Source: Lautropia sp. (GTDB lineage: Bacteria; Pseudomonadota; Gammaproteobacteria; Burkholderiales; Burkholderiaceae_E). Taken from it: a DNA stretch of 64,000 nt. Positions within the stretch are counted from its first letter, which is position 1. Every line of letters begins with the position of its first letter. This document shows, in pieces, positions 37,811 through 47,032 of this stretch. The translations under genes and the position numbers were made by a program. Where the stretch lies: the NCBI GenBank assembly GCA_030530775.1, contig JAUMUG010000010.1, positions 1 to 64,000 on the forward strand. The letters run 5' to 3'. Under the pieces are notes generated by a model. The model was not told the DNA's origin and did no database searches. It saw only the letters and a list, made by a program, of their open reading frames with translations.

Positions 37811-38976
37811 TGTACGGTGAAGCGGATCGTCAGGCCATGGAGCGGGCGATTGCCCTCGCACGGCAAGGGCTCTACACAACCACTCCGAATCCGCGCGTGG
37901 GCTGCGTCATCGTCAGGGATGGCGAGGTGGTGGGTGAGGGCTGGCACCGGAGAGCAGGTGAGCCGCATGCCGAGGTGCTGGCATTGGCCGAGGCCGGCGG
38001 ACGGGCACGGGGTGCAACGGCTTATGTCACGTTGGAGCCCTGCTCGCATCAGGGCAAGACACCTCCCTGCTGCGACCGGCTGATCGAAGCCGGCGTGGCG
38101 CGGGTGATTGCCGCGATGGAAGATCCGAACCCGCTGGTGAATGGACAGGGGCTGACCCGATTGCGCGACGCCGGCATCGATGTACGCTGTGGCTTGATGG
38201 CCGAAGAGGCGGCGGCGCTGAATGTCGGTTTCATCTCGCGAATGACCCGGGGGCGGCCCTGGGTGCGGCTGAAGGTTGCGACTTCGCTCGATGGCTTCAT
38301 TGCGCTGCCCGATGGCGAGAGTCAATGGATTACCGGACAGCAGGCCCGGGCCGATGGCCATGGCTGGCGTGCGCAGGCCTGTGCGATCCTGACCGGATCG
38401 GGCACGGTTCGGGCCGACGATCCGTCGCTGACGGTGAGGCACGTGGATACCAGTCGACAGCCCGTGCGCGTGCTGATCGACAGCCAGCTGGCTGTCGATC
38501 CGGGGGCGGCCATTTTCGGGCCGGGAGAGGTATGGGTGATTCATGCCCGGCCGGAGGATGAAGACGACCCCCGTCAACAGGCGCTGCGACTGCAGGGTGC
38601 GCGGCTTTTGTCGTTGCCGGTCGGTGAGCATCCGGGGGCTAGGACGCCCGGTGTTCGGCGACGGGTGGATTTGCCTGCAGCCTTGCGTGCCTTGGGGGCT
38701 GCCGGTTTCAATGAATTGCATGTCGAGGCCGGGGCTGGCCTGAACGCGGCGTTGATGGCAGCCGGATGTGTCGACGAGTTGCTGCTCTATCTGGCACCGG
38801 CGATGCTGGGGGCGGGGCTGCCTGCTTTTGCGTTGCCGGCGGTGGACGGTCTGGCACGGCGGATTCGGCTCGATTGGCTGGATGTGACGCCGGTGGGCGA
38901 GGATCTTCGCCTGCGGCTGAGGGTGTTGGGCACGGAGGCGGATGAGCGTCCTGCCATCAGACCCGTCTCGGCATGA
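37810..38976 (+). CDS. ribD: Bifunctional riboflavin deaminase/reductase RibD
   Basis: 388 residues. The N-terminal deaminase (zinc motifs PHAEVLAL and PCSHQGKTPPCCDRLIEAG) and C-terminal NADPH reductase (VRLKVATSLDGFIALPDGESQWITG, GSGTVRADDPSLTVR) carry out the second and third steps of riboflavin synthesis from GTP. It begins inside the nrdR stop codon, and its stop overlaps the next possible start, so the operon is tightly packed. Confidence 0.97.
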   Translation: MYGEADRQAMERAIALARQGLYTTTPNPRVGCVIVRDGEVVGEGWHRRAGEPHAEVLALAEAGGRARGATAYVTLEPCSHQGKTPPCCDRLIEAGVARVIAAMEDPNPLVNGQGLTRLRDAGIDVRCGLMAEEAAALNVGFISRMTRGRPWVRLKVATSLDGFIALPDGESQWITGQQARADGHGWRAQACAILTGSGTVRADDPSLTVRHVDTSRQPVRVLIDSQLAVDPGAAIFGPGEVWVIHARPEDEDDPRQQALRLQGARLLSLPVGEHPGARTPGVRRRVDLPAALRALGAAGFNELHVEAGAGLNAALMAAGCVDELLLYLAPAMLGAGLPAFALPAVDGLARRIRLDWLDVTPVGEDLRLRLRVLGTEADERPAIRPVSA

Positions 38977-39014
38977 ATGAATTTCGAATCAAGGGAAAAG
39001 GGAACCTGACCGAT

Positions 39015-39821
39015 ATGTTCACAGGCATCGTGGCCGCGATCGGCGAAATCGAGCGTGTCGAGCCCCTGGGGGAGCAGGCGGGAGTCCGTCTGTACCTGGC
39101 ACCGGGGAAGTTGGATTTGAGTGACGTGGCGCAGGGGGATTCCATCGCCATTCAGGGCGCTTGCATGACGGTGGTGTCGTTGCAGGACGGGGGCTTTGCC
39201 GTCGACGTTTCGCAGGAGAGTCTGCGGCGTACGGTCGGGTTGGGGGCTGCGGGGCCGGTCAATCTGGAGAAAGCCATGCGTCTGTCCGACCGGATCGGTG
39301 GGCATCTGGTGTCGGGACATGTGGACGGCATGGGTGTGGTGCGTCGTTTCGAGCCGGTGGGTGAGAGCCATCTGCTCGAAATCCTGGCGCCGGCCGAGTT
39401 GGCCCGTTATCTGGTCTACAAGGGCTCGATCACGGTCAATGGTGTCAGTCTGACGGTCAACCGGGTCGAGGACCTGCCCGTTGCCGAGGTGCTCGAGCCT
39501 GCCTGGGGTATTGCCGCACAAGCGGTGCTGGCCGGGCAGGAGCCACGGCTCACCCAATCACCAGGGGCAGTGCGATCGCCGCGGGCCGAGCAGGCGCTTC
39601 CGGCCGGACAGGCATGTGAATGCTGTGCCTTTCAGGCCAATCTGATTCCGCATACGGTGGCGGTCACTACGTTGAAGCAGCTGGTGCCGGGAGCGCTGGT
39701 CAATCTGGAAATCGATCAGGTGGCCCGTTATCTTTCACGGATGCATGAGGTGGATGCCAGACAGCATACAGGCAGCCTGGCAGCCTGGGCAGGACGAGGT
39801 ATCGAGGACGACAAGGCATGA
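39015..39821 (+). CDS. ribE: Riboflavin synthase with an internal insertion
   Basis: 268 residues from the ATG at 39015 (MFTGIVAAIGEIE); a coupled ATG at 38973 would add 14. Dismutates two 6,7-dimethyl-8-ribityllumazine molecules into riboflavin. Both barrel halves are visible: FTGIVAAIGEI..GDSIAIQGACMTV and GGHLVSGHVDGMG..GSITVNGVSLTVN. Normal proteins are 200-220 residues; here about 45 extra low-complexity residues (about 155-202) split the second barrel between VNRVED and CCAFQANLIPHTV. Conserved residues on both sides are intact. Ends overlapping the next gene as ATGA. Confidence 0.95.
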   Translation: MFTGIVAAIGEIERVEPLGEQAGVRLYLAPGKLDLSDVAQGDSIAIQGACMTVVSLQDGGFAVDVSQESLRRTVGLGAAGPVNLEKAMRLSDRIGGHLVSGHVDGMGVVRRFEPVGESHLLEILAPAELARYLVYKGSITVNGVSLTVNRVEDLPVAEVLEPAWGIAAQAVLAGQEPRLTQSPGAVRSPRAEQALPAGQACECCAFQANLIPHTVAVTTLKQLVPGALVNLEIDQVARYLSRMHEVDARQHTGSLAAWAGRGIEDDKA

Positions 39822-40972
39822 CAAAGAACGAGATGCTGGCCACCCTGGCCAGCACCGCCGAGATTCTGGCGGACTTCAGGGCTGGGAAAATGGTGATCCT
39901 GATCGATGACGAGGATCGGGAGAACGAAGGTGATCTGGTGATGGCGGCGGATTTCGTCACGCCGGAAGCCATCAATTTCATGGCGCGCCATGCGCGGGGG
40001 TTGATTTGCCTGACCTTGACCGAAGAACGCTGCCGGCAATTGCACTTGCCGCTGATGACCACGGTCAATGGCACCAGGATGAGTACCAACTTCACCATGT
40101 CGATCGAAGCCGCCGAAGGGGTGACGACCGGCATTTCGGCGGCGGACCGGGCCAGAACCATCCGTGTCGCAGTGGCCTCGAATGCCCTGCCGACCGATAT
40201 CGTGCAGCCGGGGCACGTATTCCCGGTGATGGCACGACCGGGGGGCGTGCTGATCCGAGCCGGACATACCGAGGCCGGCTGTGATCTGGGGGCGATGAGC
40301 GGCCTGACACCGGCAGCGGTGATCTGCGAAATCATGAACGAAGACGGCACCATGGCCCGGCTGCCGAACCTGATCGAGTTTGCCCGTCATCACGGTCTGA
40401 AGATCGGTACTATTGCGGACTTGATCGCCTATCGCAGTGCACACGAGTCGCTGGTCGAGCGGACCGGTCAGTGTCGGGTGCAGACGGTGGTCGGTGAGGT
40501 GGATCTGATCGCCTACCGCGACAAGCCGGGCAATCAGCCGCACCTGGCGATGCTGATCGGCCAGCCGAAGCCAGAGCAGGAAGCCTATGTGCGGGTGCAC
40601 GAGCCGCTGTCGGTGTTGGATGTGCTGGGGGCTGTCAACTCCCATACCTGGGCCGTGGATTCAGCACTCCGGACGATCCAGGCGCATGGCAACGGTGTGC
40701 TGCTGATGCTGAACTGTGCGCCGGATGCCGAGGTGCTGAACGGGCAGATCCAGCAGTGGGAGGCGGCCGGGAAGGGCAAACGGGCGGCGCTCGGCAATGA
40801 TTCCAGCGCATTGCGCAATTACGGCATCGGGGCTCAGATTCTGCGGGATCTGGGGGTGGGCCGAATGAAACTCCTGACCCGCCAGCGACGCATGCCGAGT
40901 ATGGCGGGCTTCAATCTCGAAGTGACGGGCTATCTGGAAGATGACTCCGATAGTGCCGTCTCCGATCAATAA
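39818..40972 (+). CDS. ribB: 3,4-dihydroxy-2-butanone 4-phosphate synthase with degenerate GTP cyclohydrolase II-like domain (RibBX type)
   Basis: 384 residues. The N-terminal domain (about 1-210) has the acidic loop [17 protein letters not shown] and [14 protein letters not shown] of active RibB, which makes the four-carbon unit of riboflavin from ribulose 5-phosphate. The C-terminal domain aligns in general shape with GTP cyclohydrolase II but has none of its zinc cysteines: the region expected to read SECLTGD...RCDCG is [13 protein letters not shown]. Fusions of this kind (RibBX) are known in proteobacteria, so GTP cyclohydrolase must be encoded elsewhere. Coupled to ribE by ATGA. Confidence 0.93.
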   Translation: MTKNEMLATLASTAEILADFRAGKMVILIDDEDRENEGDLVMAADFVTPEAINFMARHARGLICLTLTEERCRQLHLPLMTTVNGTRMSTNFTMSIEAAEGVTTGISAADRARTIRVAVASNALPTDIVQPGHVFPVMARPGGVLIRAGHTEAGCDLGAMSGLTPAAVICEIMNEDGTMARLPNLIEFARHHGLKIGTIADLIAYRSAHESLVERTGQCRVQTVVGEVDLIAYRDKPGNQPHLAMLIGQPKPEQEAYVRVHEPLSVLDVLGAVNSHTWAVDSALRTIQAHGNGVLLMLNCAPDAEVLNGQIQQWEAAGKGKRAALGNDSSALRNYGIGAQILRDLGVGRMKLLTRQRRMPSMAGFNLEVTGYLEDDSDSAVSDQ

Positions 40973-40986
40973 CGAGGGAAAAAACC

Positions 40987-41472
40987 ATGAGTGTCGATCG
41001 TATGACTGGACCATTGCAGGGAGAGGGCCTGCGTATCGGAATCGTGCAGTCCCGTTTCAATGAGGAACTGTGCAACGACCTGCTGAGTTCATGTCTGGAA
41101 GAGCTCCAGCGCTTGGGTGTGGCCGAGGACGACACGCTGGTCTGTAGCGTGCCCGGCGCGCTCGAAATCCCGCTGGTGTTGCTGCAGCTGGGCAATTCGG
41201 GTGAGTTCGATGCCTTGATCGCCATTGGTGCCGTCGTCAAGGGTGAAACATACCACTTCGAAGTGGTATGCAACGATAGCTCGGCCGGTGTCAGCCGGGT
41301 GGCGCTGGAATTGGGCATTCCGGTGGCCAATGCCATCCTGACCACCTACAACGAAGAACAGGCGCGTCAGCGTGCCATGGAAAAGGGCGCCGATGCCGCC
41401 CGGGTGGCCGTCGAAATGGCCAACCTGGGTGCCATGCTCGACAACCTGGTCAGCGACGAGGGCGAGGAGTGA
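40987..41472 (+). CDS. ribH: 6,7-dimethyl-8-ribityllumazine synthase
   Basis: 161 residues. Condenses the RibD product with the RibB product; forms icosahedral or decameric shells. Typical segments: [48 protein letters not shown] and [15 protein letters not shown]. It lies between ribB and nusB with short spacing. The stop is within 8 bases of the nusB start. Confidence 0.97.
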   Translation: MSVDRMTGPLQGEGLRIGIVQSRFNEELCNDLLSSCLEELQRLGVAEDDTLVCSVPGALEIPLVLLQLGNSGEFDALIAIGAVVKGETYHFEVVCNDSSAGVSRVALELGIPVANAILTTYNEEQARQRAMEKGADAARVAVEMANLGAMLDNLVSDEGEE

Positions 41473-41477
41473 GCAAC

Positions 41478-41948
41478 ATGTCTGGACGTTCTCCGGGCGG
41501 TGGTGCTGCAGGCAACCGGACACGCAGTGCACGACGCCGCTCGCGGGAGTTTGCCATGCAGGGGATCTATCAGTGGCTGTTGTCTGCCGAGGAGGTGGGG
41601 GGAATCCAGGCACACATCGAGACCGGGCCGGGGTTCGAGCGGGCCGATCGTGAGCATTTTGCGGTGTTGCTGAAGGGTGCGATCGCCCAGGCTTCCGAAC
41701 TGGAGGCTGTGCTGCTGCCCAGCCTCGATCGGCCGCTGAATCTGCTGAGCCCTGTCGAACGGGCCATTTTGATGCTGGCCTGCTTCGAGCTGAAGAATCA
41801 TCAGGAGATCCCCTACCGGGTCGTGATCAACGAAGCGGTGGAGCTGGCCAAGAACTTTGGTGGTACCGATGGCTACAAGTACGTCAACGGCGTGCTCGAC
41901 CGGATCGTGCCCGGGTTGCGTCCCAACGAGGCGCGGTCCGGGGGGTGA
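41478..41948 (+). CDS. nusB: Transcription antitermination factor NusB
   Basis: 156 residues from the ATG at 41478, 9 bases after AGGAG. Binds boxA RNA with S10 in the rRNA antitermination complex. The helical core (SRREFAMQGIYQWLL-type start, ILMLACFELKNHQEIPYRVVINEAVELAKNFGG, KYVNGVLDRI) is intact. A basic 20-residue head precedes it. Last gene of the rib operon. Confidence 0.96.
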   Translation: MSGRSPGGGAAGNRTRSARRRSREFAMQGIYQWLLSAEEVGGIQAHIETGPGFERADREHFAVLLKGAIAQASELEAVLLPSLDRPLNLLSPVERAILMLACFELKNHQEIPYRVVINEAVELAKNFGGTDGYKYVNGVLDRIVPGLRPNEARSGG

Positions 41949-42081
41949 GAGGACCACGGCTGCCCGGGGCATGGAGATCGCGCCAGCGAAACATGCTTCC
42001 ATGCAGCCGCGCGGTCTGTGGTCGATGGACGGCGCGTCGTCGTGGCATTGACATGGCGTGCATGCACTCGCCAAAACCATC

Positions 42082-43239
42082 ATGAACGAATTCGAGCTGA
42101 TCGCACGCTACTTCAGTCAGCAGCCGGCCCTGCTGCCGGCTGGGCATCCGGATTCTCTGCTGCCTGCGATCGAAGAAGGGCAGCAGGTGGGGCAAGGGGA
42201 TGCCTGCCTGTCGCCGGCGGCCTGCCCCGAGAGGGGGGGCGGGTGTGCAGTGGTTTCACCGGAGCCGGCCCGACCGAGGGGTGCCGTGCAGGCATCGAAA
42301 GAAAAAGCGGGTCCCACAGTGATGCATCCGGCCGGACACGTCCTGCTGGGCATGGGCGACGACTGTGCACTGCTGCGTGCGCTTCCTCCCGGTCAGGTGC
42401 TGGCGGTTTCCTCCGATATGCTGGTCGAAGGCCGCCATTTTTTTGCCGGCACCGATCCGGCCGCCATCGGTCATAAGGCGTTGGCGGTCAATCTTTCGGA
42501 CCTGGCGGCGATGGGCGCACGGCCGCTGGGCTTTACCCTGGCATTGGCGCTGCCTTCCGTCGAACGGGCGTGGCTGCAGGCGTTCAGTCACGGCATGTTG
42601 AGCCTCGCCAGTCGGGCGGGATGTCCATTGATCGGAGGTGACACCACGCGTGGTCCGCTGACGATCTCGATCACGGTCATGGGTGCGGTGCCTGCCGGGC
42701 AGGCATTGCGGCGCGATGGTGCACAGGCGGGCGATCAGATCTGGGTCAGCGGCCCGTTGGGTGCCGCTGCGTTGGCCGTGGAGCAGCGTCGGGCAGGTCG
42801 GCGTGCCGACGGGGCCGCTGCGCTGCGGCTGGACTGGCCGATGCCACGCTTCGACGTCGGCTTGCGTCTGTTGGGGCTGGCATCGGCGGCCATGGATATT
42901 TCGGATGGATTGGCCGGCGACCTGAATCATCTGCTGAACGCATCGGGGCGTCGTGGCGAACAGCCGCTGGGGGCTGCCCTGTATGCCGAAGCCTTGCCGC
43001 TGGACACGGTACTACGCGCACTGCCGGCCGGACGGGCCCAGCAGCATGTCTTACATGGTGGCGATGATTACGAGCTGTTGTTCACCGTGCCGCCGGTGCA
43101 TGAGGGCCGGGTAGCCGCACTTTGTCCGACTGCCCAAAAGATCGGGCAGATCAGGCCTGGACACGGTATGCTTATCATTGATACCGCTGGGCGATCGTGC
43201 CCGGTGTCAGCTCGTGGACACGATCATTTCGCACAATGA
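42082..43239 (+). CDS. thiL: Thiamine-monophosphate kinase with an internal insertion
   Basis: 385 residues. Phosphorylates thiamine monophosphate to the diphosphate coenzyme. MNEFELIARYF, LGMGDDCALL, AVSSDMLVEGRHF, AVNLSDLAAMGARPLGFTLAL, GGDTTRG and MDISDGLAGDL are all intact. In other ThiL proteins about 14 residues separate RYF from GIGDD; here there are about 78, the extra part (about residues 18-84) being proline/glycine-rich with several cysteines. The start at 42082 gives the canonical MNEFELI. Coupled to pgpA by ATGA. Confidence 0.95.
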   Translation: MNEFELIARYFSQQPALLPAGHPDSLLPAIEEGQQVGQGDACLSPAACPERGGGCAVVSPEPARPRGAVQASKEKAGPTVMHPAGHVLLGMGDDCALLRALPPGQVLAVSSDMLVEGRHFFAGTDPAAIGHKALAVNLSDLAAMGARPLGFTLALALPSVERAWLQAFSHGMLSLASRAGCPLIGGDTTRGPLTISITVMGAVPAGQALRRDGAQAGDQIWVSGPLGAAALAVEQRRAGRRADGAAALRLDWPMPRFDVGLRLLGLASAAMDISDGLAGDLNHLLNASGRRGEQPLGAALYAEALPLDTVLRALPAGRAQQHVLHGGDDYELLFTVPPVHEGRVAALCPTAQKIGQIRPGHGMLIIDTAGRSCPVSARGHDHFAQ

Positions 43240-43775
43240 ACGACAAAGCAGAGGATGTGACCGACTTGGTCCGTGCCGATGGCACCTATGGCCGCATCCG
43301 GCCAAATTTCGATTTCATGAAACCGCGGCTGTCGCGGTGGATCGCACTTGGCTTCGGCAGTGGCTTGTCGAGTGTGGCACCCGGCACCGTGGGAACTTTG
43401 TTTGCCTGGCTCAGTTTCGTCGTGCTTGGTCGCTTTCTGGGCGACGTCGGTATGGGCGCGCTGATCCTGCTGGGTCTGGTGGCAGGCCACTGGGCCATTG
43501 CCCGTACCGGCAACGATATCGGTGTTCATGATCACAGCGCCATCGTATGGGACGAGATCGTCGCTTTCTGGCTGGTGCTGTGGGTGATGGGCGGTGGCTT
43601 CACCGCGCAGCTGCTGGCCTTTTTGCTGTTCCGCTACTTCGATATCGCCAAGCCCGCACCGATCAAAACCGTCGACAGGACTTGGCAGAATGCCACCGGC
43701 GTGTTGCTGGACGATCTGCTGGCGGCCGCCTATACCATTCTCGTCATGGCCATCGGGTCGCGGTTGTTCGGCTGA
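43236..43775 (+). CDS. pgpA: Phosphatidylglycerophosphatase A
   Basis: 179 residues, inner membrane. Removes phosphate from phosphatidylglycerol phosphate. GFGSGLSSVAPGTVGTLFAW, WDEIVAFWLVLW and FRYFDIAKPAPIKTVDR...GVLLDDLLAAAY match the family. An N-terminal hydrophilic extension of about 30 residues precedes the membrane core. The ATG overlaps the thiL stop. Confidence 0.94.
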   Translation: MNDKAEDVTDLVRADGTYGRIRPNFDFMKPRLSRWIALGFGSGLSSVAPGTVGTLFAWLSFVVLGRFLGDVGMGALILLGLVAGHWAIARTGNDIGVHDHSAIVWDEIVAFWLVLWVMGGGFTAQLLAFLLFRYFDIAKPAPIKTVDRTWQNATGVLLDDLLAAAYTILVMAIGSRLFG

Positions 43776-43804
43776 GGCCGCGTTTTCAGGACAAGGAGGG
43801 CAAT

Positions 43805-44356
43805 ATGCCCGATGAATCATCGATCGCGTCGATCGTACCCTGGGCCGAACAGTTGGGCGAGCGGGTCAGACGACTCGGCTTCGGTCTGATCTGCACCGCC
43901 GAGTCCTGTACCGGCGGTCTGATCGCGGCCGCGTTGACCGAAACACCGGGCTCCAGCGCTTGGTTCGGGCGTGGTTATGTCACTTACGCCAATCGGGCCA
44001 AGGTCGACATGCTGGGAGTGTCGCCGGCTGATCTGCAGATACATGGCGCGGTCAGTGAAGTCGTGGCCCGGCAGATGGCACTGGGTGCACTGGCGGACGA
44101 AGACGGTTTTCTGTCGCTGGCGGTGACCGGCATCGCCGGGCCCGGCGGTGGCCAGATTGGCAAGCCGGTGGGCACCGTCTGCTTTGGTTGGGCACTGCGC
44201 TGGCCGATGCAGCCGGGGGCGCCTCTGGTATCGAGTGAAACCCGGCATTTTCAGGGAGAGAGGCGGGCCATTCGCCACCAGACGGCCGCCTACGCGCTGG
44301 CCCGCGCATTGCAAGTGCTCGATCGACAGAACGCTGACCGCCCGCTGATCGGCTGA
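43805..44356 (+). CDS. pncC: Nicotinamide-nucleotide amidase (CinA C-terminal family)
   Basis: 183 residues, a stand-alone CinA C-terminal domain that deamidates NMN to nicotinic acid mononucleotide for NAD recycling. TAESCTGGLIAAALTETPGSSAWFGRGYVTYAN with the catalytic serine and VTGIAGPGGG are diagnostic. A strong AAGGAGGG precedes the ATG. Often annotated cinA, but the N-terminal domain is absent. Confidence 0.93.
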   Translation: MPDESSIASIVPWAEQLGERVRRLGFGLICTAESCTGGLIAAALTETPGSSAWFGRGYVTYANRAKVDMLGVSPADLQIHGAVSEVVARQMALGALADEDGFLSLAVTGIAGPGGGQIGKPVGTVCFGWALRWPMQPGAPLVSSETRHFQGERRAIRHQTAAYALARALQVLDRQNADRPLIG

Positions 44357-44498
44357 GGTGGTGCCAGCCCGTCTTTGCCAACGGCGATGGGTGTGTGGAG
44401 ACATCGGTTGCCGGCCCCTGGCCTTCAGGAGGGCCGGAACAGCTTTTACCGAACGGTCTAGCCCGTGTTACCTTGATCCGACAGTCTCGGTCGCAAGA

Positions 44499-44514
44499 CT
44501 GATCTTATGTACAG
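44499..44514. promoter_or_regulatory. Candidate LexA box upstream of recA
   Basis: CTGATCTTATGTACAG fits CTGT-N8-ACAG with one mismatch. It lies 65 bases before the recA start, next to TATTCT and CATAAT hexamers (44515-44530) that could be -10 elements. Position and sequence suit SOS control. Confidence 0.75.
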
Positions 44515-44578
44515 TATTCTGTGCCATAATGCGACCAACGCAATTCGGCTCCTCTCAATAGGAAACAGGACATTCGCC

Positions 44579-45685
44579 ATGGATGACAAGGCACGTGGAG
44601 AAAAGGCCAAAGCACTGGCAGCGGCGTTGGCTCAGATCGAAAAGCAGTTCGGCAAAGGCTCGGTCATGCGCATGGCCGACGGCGAGGTGGCACCCGACCT
44701 CGAAGTGGTCTCCACCGGTTCGCTCGGGCTGGATATCGCATTGGGTGTCGGCGGCTTGCCCCGGGGGAGGGTCGTCGAAATATACGGACCCGAATCCTCC
44801 GGCAAGACCACGCTGACGCTGCAGGTCATTGCCGAGATGCAAAAACTCGGCGGCACCTGTGCCTTCATCGATGCCGAGCATGCCCTCGATGTGCAATATG
44901 CGGCCAAACTTGGTGTCAAATTGCCCGAGTTGCTGGTTTCGCAGCCGGACACCGGTGAGCAGGCGCTCGAAATCTGCGATGCACTGGTCCGTTCCGGCTC
45001 GGTCGATCTGGTGGTGGTCGACTCGGTGGCGGCACTCACGCCGCGGGCCGAAATCGAAGGGGACATGGGTGATGCACTGCCCGGTCTGCAGGCCCGACTG
45101 ATGAGCCAGGCGCTGCGCAAGCTGACCGGCTCGATCCAACGCACCAACACGCTGGTCATCTTCATCAACCAGATCCGGATGAAGATCGGCGTCATGTTCG
45201 GCAACCCCGAAACCACCACTGGCGGCAATGCACTCAAGTTCTATGCTTCGATCCGCCTGGACATCCGCCGTACCGGTGCCATCAAGAAGGCGGACGAGAT
45301 CATCGGCAACGAAACCCGCGTCAAGGTCGTCAAGAACAAGGTGGCACCGCCGTTCAAGAGCGCCGAGTTCGACATCCTGTATGGAGAAGGCACCTCCCGT
45401 GAGGGCGAGATTCTCGATCTGGGCGTATCGGCCGGCTTTGTCGAAAAGAGCGGCGCCTGGTACAGCTACAACGGCGAGCGCATCGGTCAGGGCAAGGACA
45501 ATGCCCGCGAATACCTGCGCGAGAAGCCCGAGTTGGCATTGGAAATCGAAAACCGCATCCGTGCTTCGTTGGGTGTGGCGGGCCGGGGTGACGTACCCAC
45601 GCCAGCCGATGCCGAACCAGTGGCCGAGGGCAGGAAAGGTGGCAAGGCCGCCAAAGAGCCGAAAGAACCCAAGGAACAGGCTTGA
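44579..45685 (+). CDS. recA: Recombinase RecA
   Basis: 368 residues. Forms filaments on single-stranded DNA for strand exchange and stimulates LexA self-cleavage. Walker [14 protein letters not shown]-type [23 protein letters not shown], loop L2 region ([22 protein letters not shown]) and the variable acidic/basic tail are present. I used the ATG at 44579 ([13 protein letters not shown]), which matches other RecA starts; upstream in-frame codons overlap the LexA box region. recX follows immediately. Confidence 0.98.
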   Translation: MDDKARGEKAKALAAALAQIEKQFGKGSVMRMADGEVAPDLEVVSTGSLGLDIALGVGGLPRGRVVEIYGPESSGKTTLTLQVIAEMQKLGGTCAFIDAEHALDVQYAAKLGVKLPELLVSQPDTGEQALEICDALVRSGSVDLVVVDSVAALTPRAEIEGDMGDALPGLQARLMSQALRKLTGSIQRTNTLVIFINQIRMKIGVMFGNPETTTGGNALKFYASIRLDIRRTGAIKKADEIIGNETRVKVVKNKVAPPFKSAEFDILYGEGTSREGEILDLGVSAGFVEKSGAWYSYNGERIGQGKDNAREYLREKPELALEIENRIRASLGVAGRGDVPTPADAEPVAEGRKGGKAAKEPKEPKEQA

Positions 45686-45688
45686 TGG

Positions 45689-46519
45689 ATGGGCGGGACG
45701 GTCATGACCGGGGGGAGGAGCGGAAAACCGGAGTTCGAGACGCTGGCCGAGCTGGCAGTGGGTGCGCCGCCCAGTGAGGACAGACAGCGCGCCGAGCTGA
45801 AACGTCGCGCCATTGCACTGCTGGCCCGGCGTGATTACAGCCGGGCCGAGCTGACCCGCAAACTGCAGGCTGTTGCGGGGCGCCTGGGGCGTTCCTCTCG
45901 CTCGTCCCGCTTCGACGGTGCATCGTATGTCGATGGATTCTCCGGTGCGTCCGTTGTCTCGCGCCGGCGAAAGGCCGCATCCGGTGAGCGGAACGGGCGA
46001 AGGGGGCATGTCGAAGCGCTGGATCGGCCTGATCCTGATCCATCTTTCCGTGCAACCACCGATGCGTCCGACCCGTCCGCTTGGCCGGAAGAGCCCGGCC
46101 ATGATGCGTTTCGGCAGACGGCTGTGCCCCGTGTTTCGACCGGGCTCATCGAACAGGTGCTCGACGAGCTGGAATCACAGCGCTTGCTGTCCGACCGGCG
46201 TATGGCTGAAGCGCTGGTGCGCGGCAGTTCGGCCCGTTATGGCTCGGCAAGACTGGAGCAGAACCTGCAGCGCAAGGGGCTGGACCCCTGCTTGATCGAC
46301 GATGTGCTGCAACACCTGGCCGGCAACGAAAAAGAACGGGCCCGGGAAGTTTGGCTGCGTCGTTTCGGTCGGCCACCGGCCGATATCAGGGAGCGGGCCA
46401 GACAGTACCGCTTCTTACTGGGTCGGGGATTTGCCAGCAGTGTGGTGGCGGCGGTGGTACCGGCTGCACAGGCACGTAAAGGCGCCGATGAGGATGTATT
46501 CGACGGCGAGAGCCCCTGA
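45689..46519 (+). CDS. recX: RecA regulator RecX with a large internal insertion
   Basis: 276 residues against about 150 usual. RecX caps and limits RecA filaments. The conserved helical motifs are present: RAIALLARRDYSRAELTRKLQ (about 40-60), LIEQVLDELESQRLLSDRRMAEALV (153-177), SARLEQNLQRKGL and AREVWLRRFG..REKARQYRFLLGRGF-type end. Between the first and second motif lies an insertion of about 85 polar, Ser/Arg/Asp-rich residues (66-150). It begins 3 bases after recA, as expected. The exact start (45689 or the ATG at 45704) is uncertain. Confidence 0.9.
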   Translation: MGGTVMTGGRSGKPEFETLAELAVGAPPSEDRQRAELKRRAIALLARRDYSRAELTRKLQAVAGRLGRSSRSSRFDGASYVDGFSGASVVSRRRKAASGERNGRRGHVEALDRPDPDPSFRATTDASDPSAWPEEPGHDAFRQTAVPRVSTGLIEQVLDELESQRLLSDRRMAEALVRGSSARYGSARLEQNLQRKGLDPCLIDDVLQHLAGNEKERAREVWLRRFGRPPADIRERARQYRFLLGRGFASSVVAAVVPAAQARKGADEDVFDGESP

Positions 46520-47032
46520 TACCCGCAGCCGTGGAGCCGCCTGGAATCAGGACTGAGGACCTGAGGACTGAAGACCGCTCCACGTCCGTCCCTGCCCCCT
46601 TGCTCTCCGCATTCTGGTGGCCATGGCTCCCGCCCGTCGTCTGGTGGCGTCCGAAGCCAGACACGGTTGGCGGCTCGGGGGTTCCACCCGATGGCGTCTG
46701 AAAGTATTCGCCGAAAATCAGTCAATCAGTCTTGTATCGCGCCCGCCCGCGCCCGCCCGGCAGTGTCCCGCACACCGTGCCAGGGTGTCTGCCTCGGTGA
46801 TCTGCGGCTGCCGCGGTCGGGTGATCGTAGCGGTATGGCTGCAATGCACTGCTTCCGGCTGCCGGCCGGGCAAGCGAAGTGTTGCAGTTTTTCGCCGGAT
46901 ATCATGTGTGCGTGCCGGCTCAGCGTGGTGGCATCCTGCGAATCATCATGGATTGTGATAGCAGTGATAATCGGAGGCGGCACTGTGATAGCATCGATTC
47001 GTAAAATGTGACCCGATAACTCCGAGATCACC
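46520..47032. other. Intergenic region between recX and sucC
   Basis: No supported gene over 513 bases. Near its start is a short imperfect tandem repeat with AGGACTGA at 46549 and 46564. Near its end are two copies of TGTGATAGCA 30 bp apart (46954 and 46984), probably part of the sucCD promoter region. Confidence 0.55.
46954..46993 (+). promoter_or_regulatory. 10-bp direct repeat upstream of sucCD
   Basis: TGTGATAGCA at 46954-46963 and again at 46984-46993, a 30-bp period close to three helical turns, ending 39 bases before the sucC start. It may be a regulator site; the regulator is unknown. Confidence 0.5.

Noticed and set aside
44555..46102. 515-codon frame antisense to recA-recX
   Set aside because: Overlaps recA, which is certain; no recognisable product.
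46549..46571. Small tandem repeat AGGACTGA after recX as a CRISPR or VNTR
   Set aside because: Only two imperfect units of 15 bp; too few to be an array.
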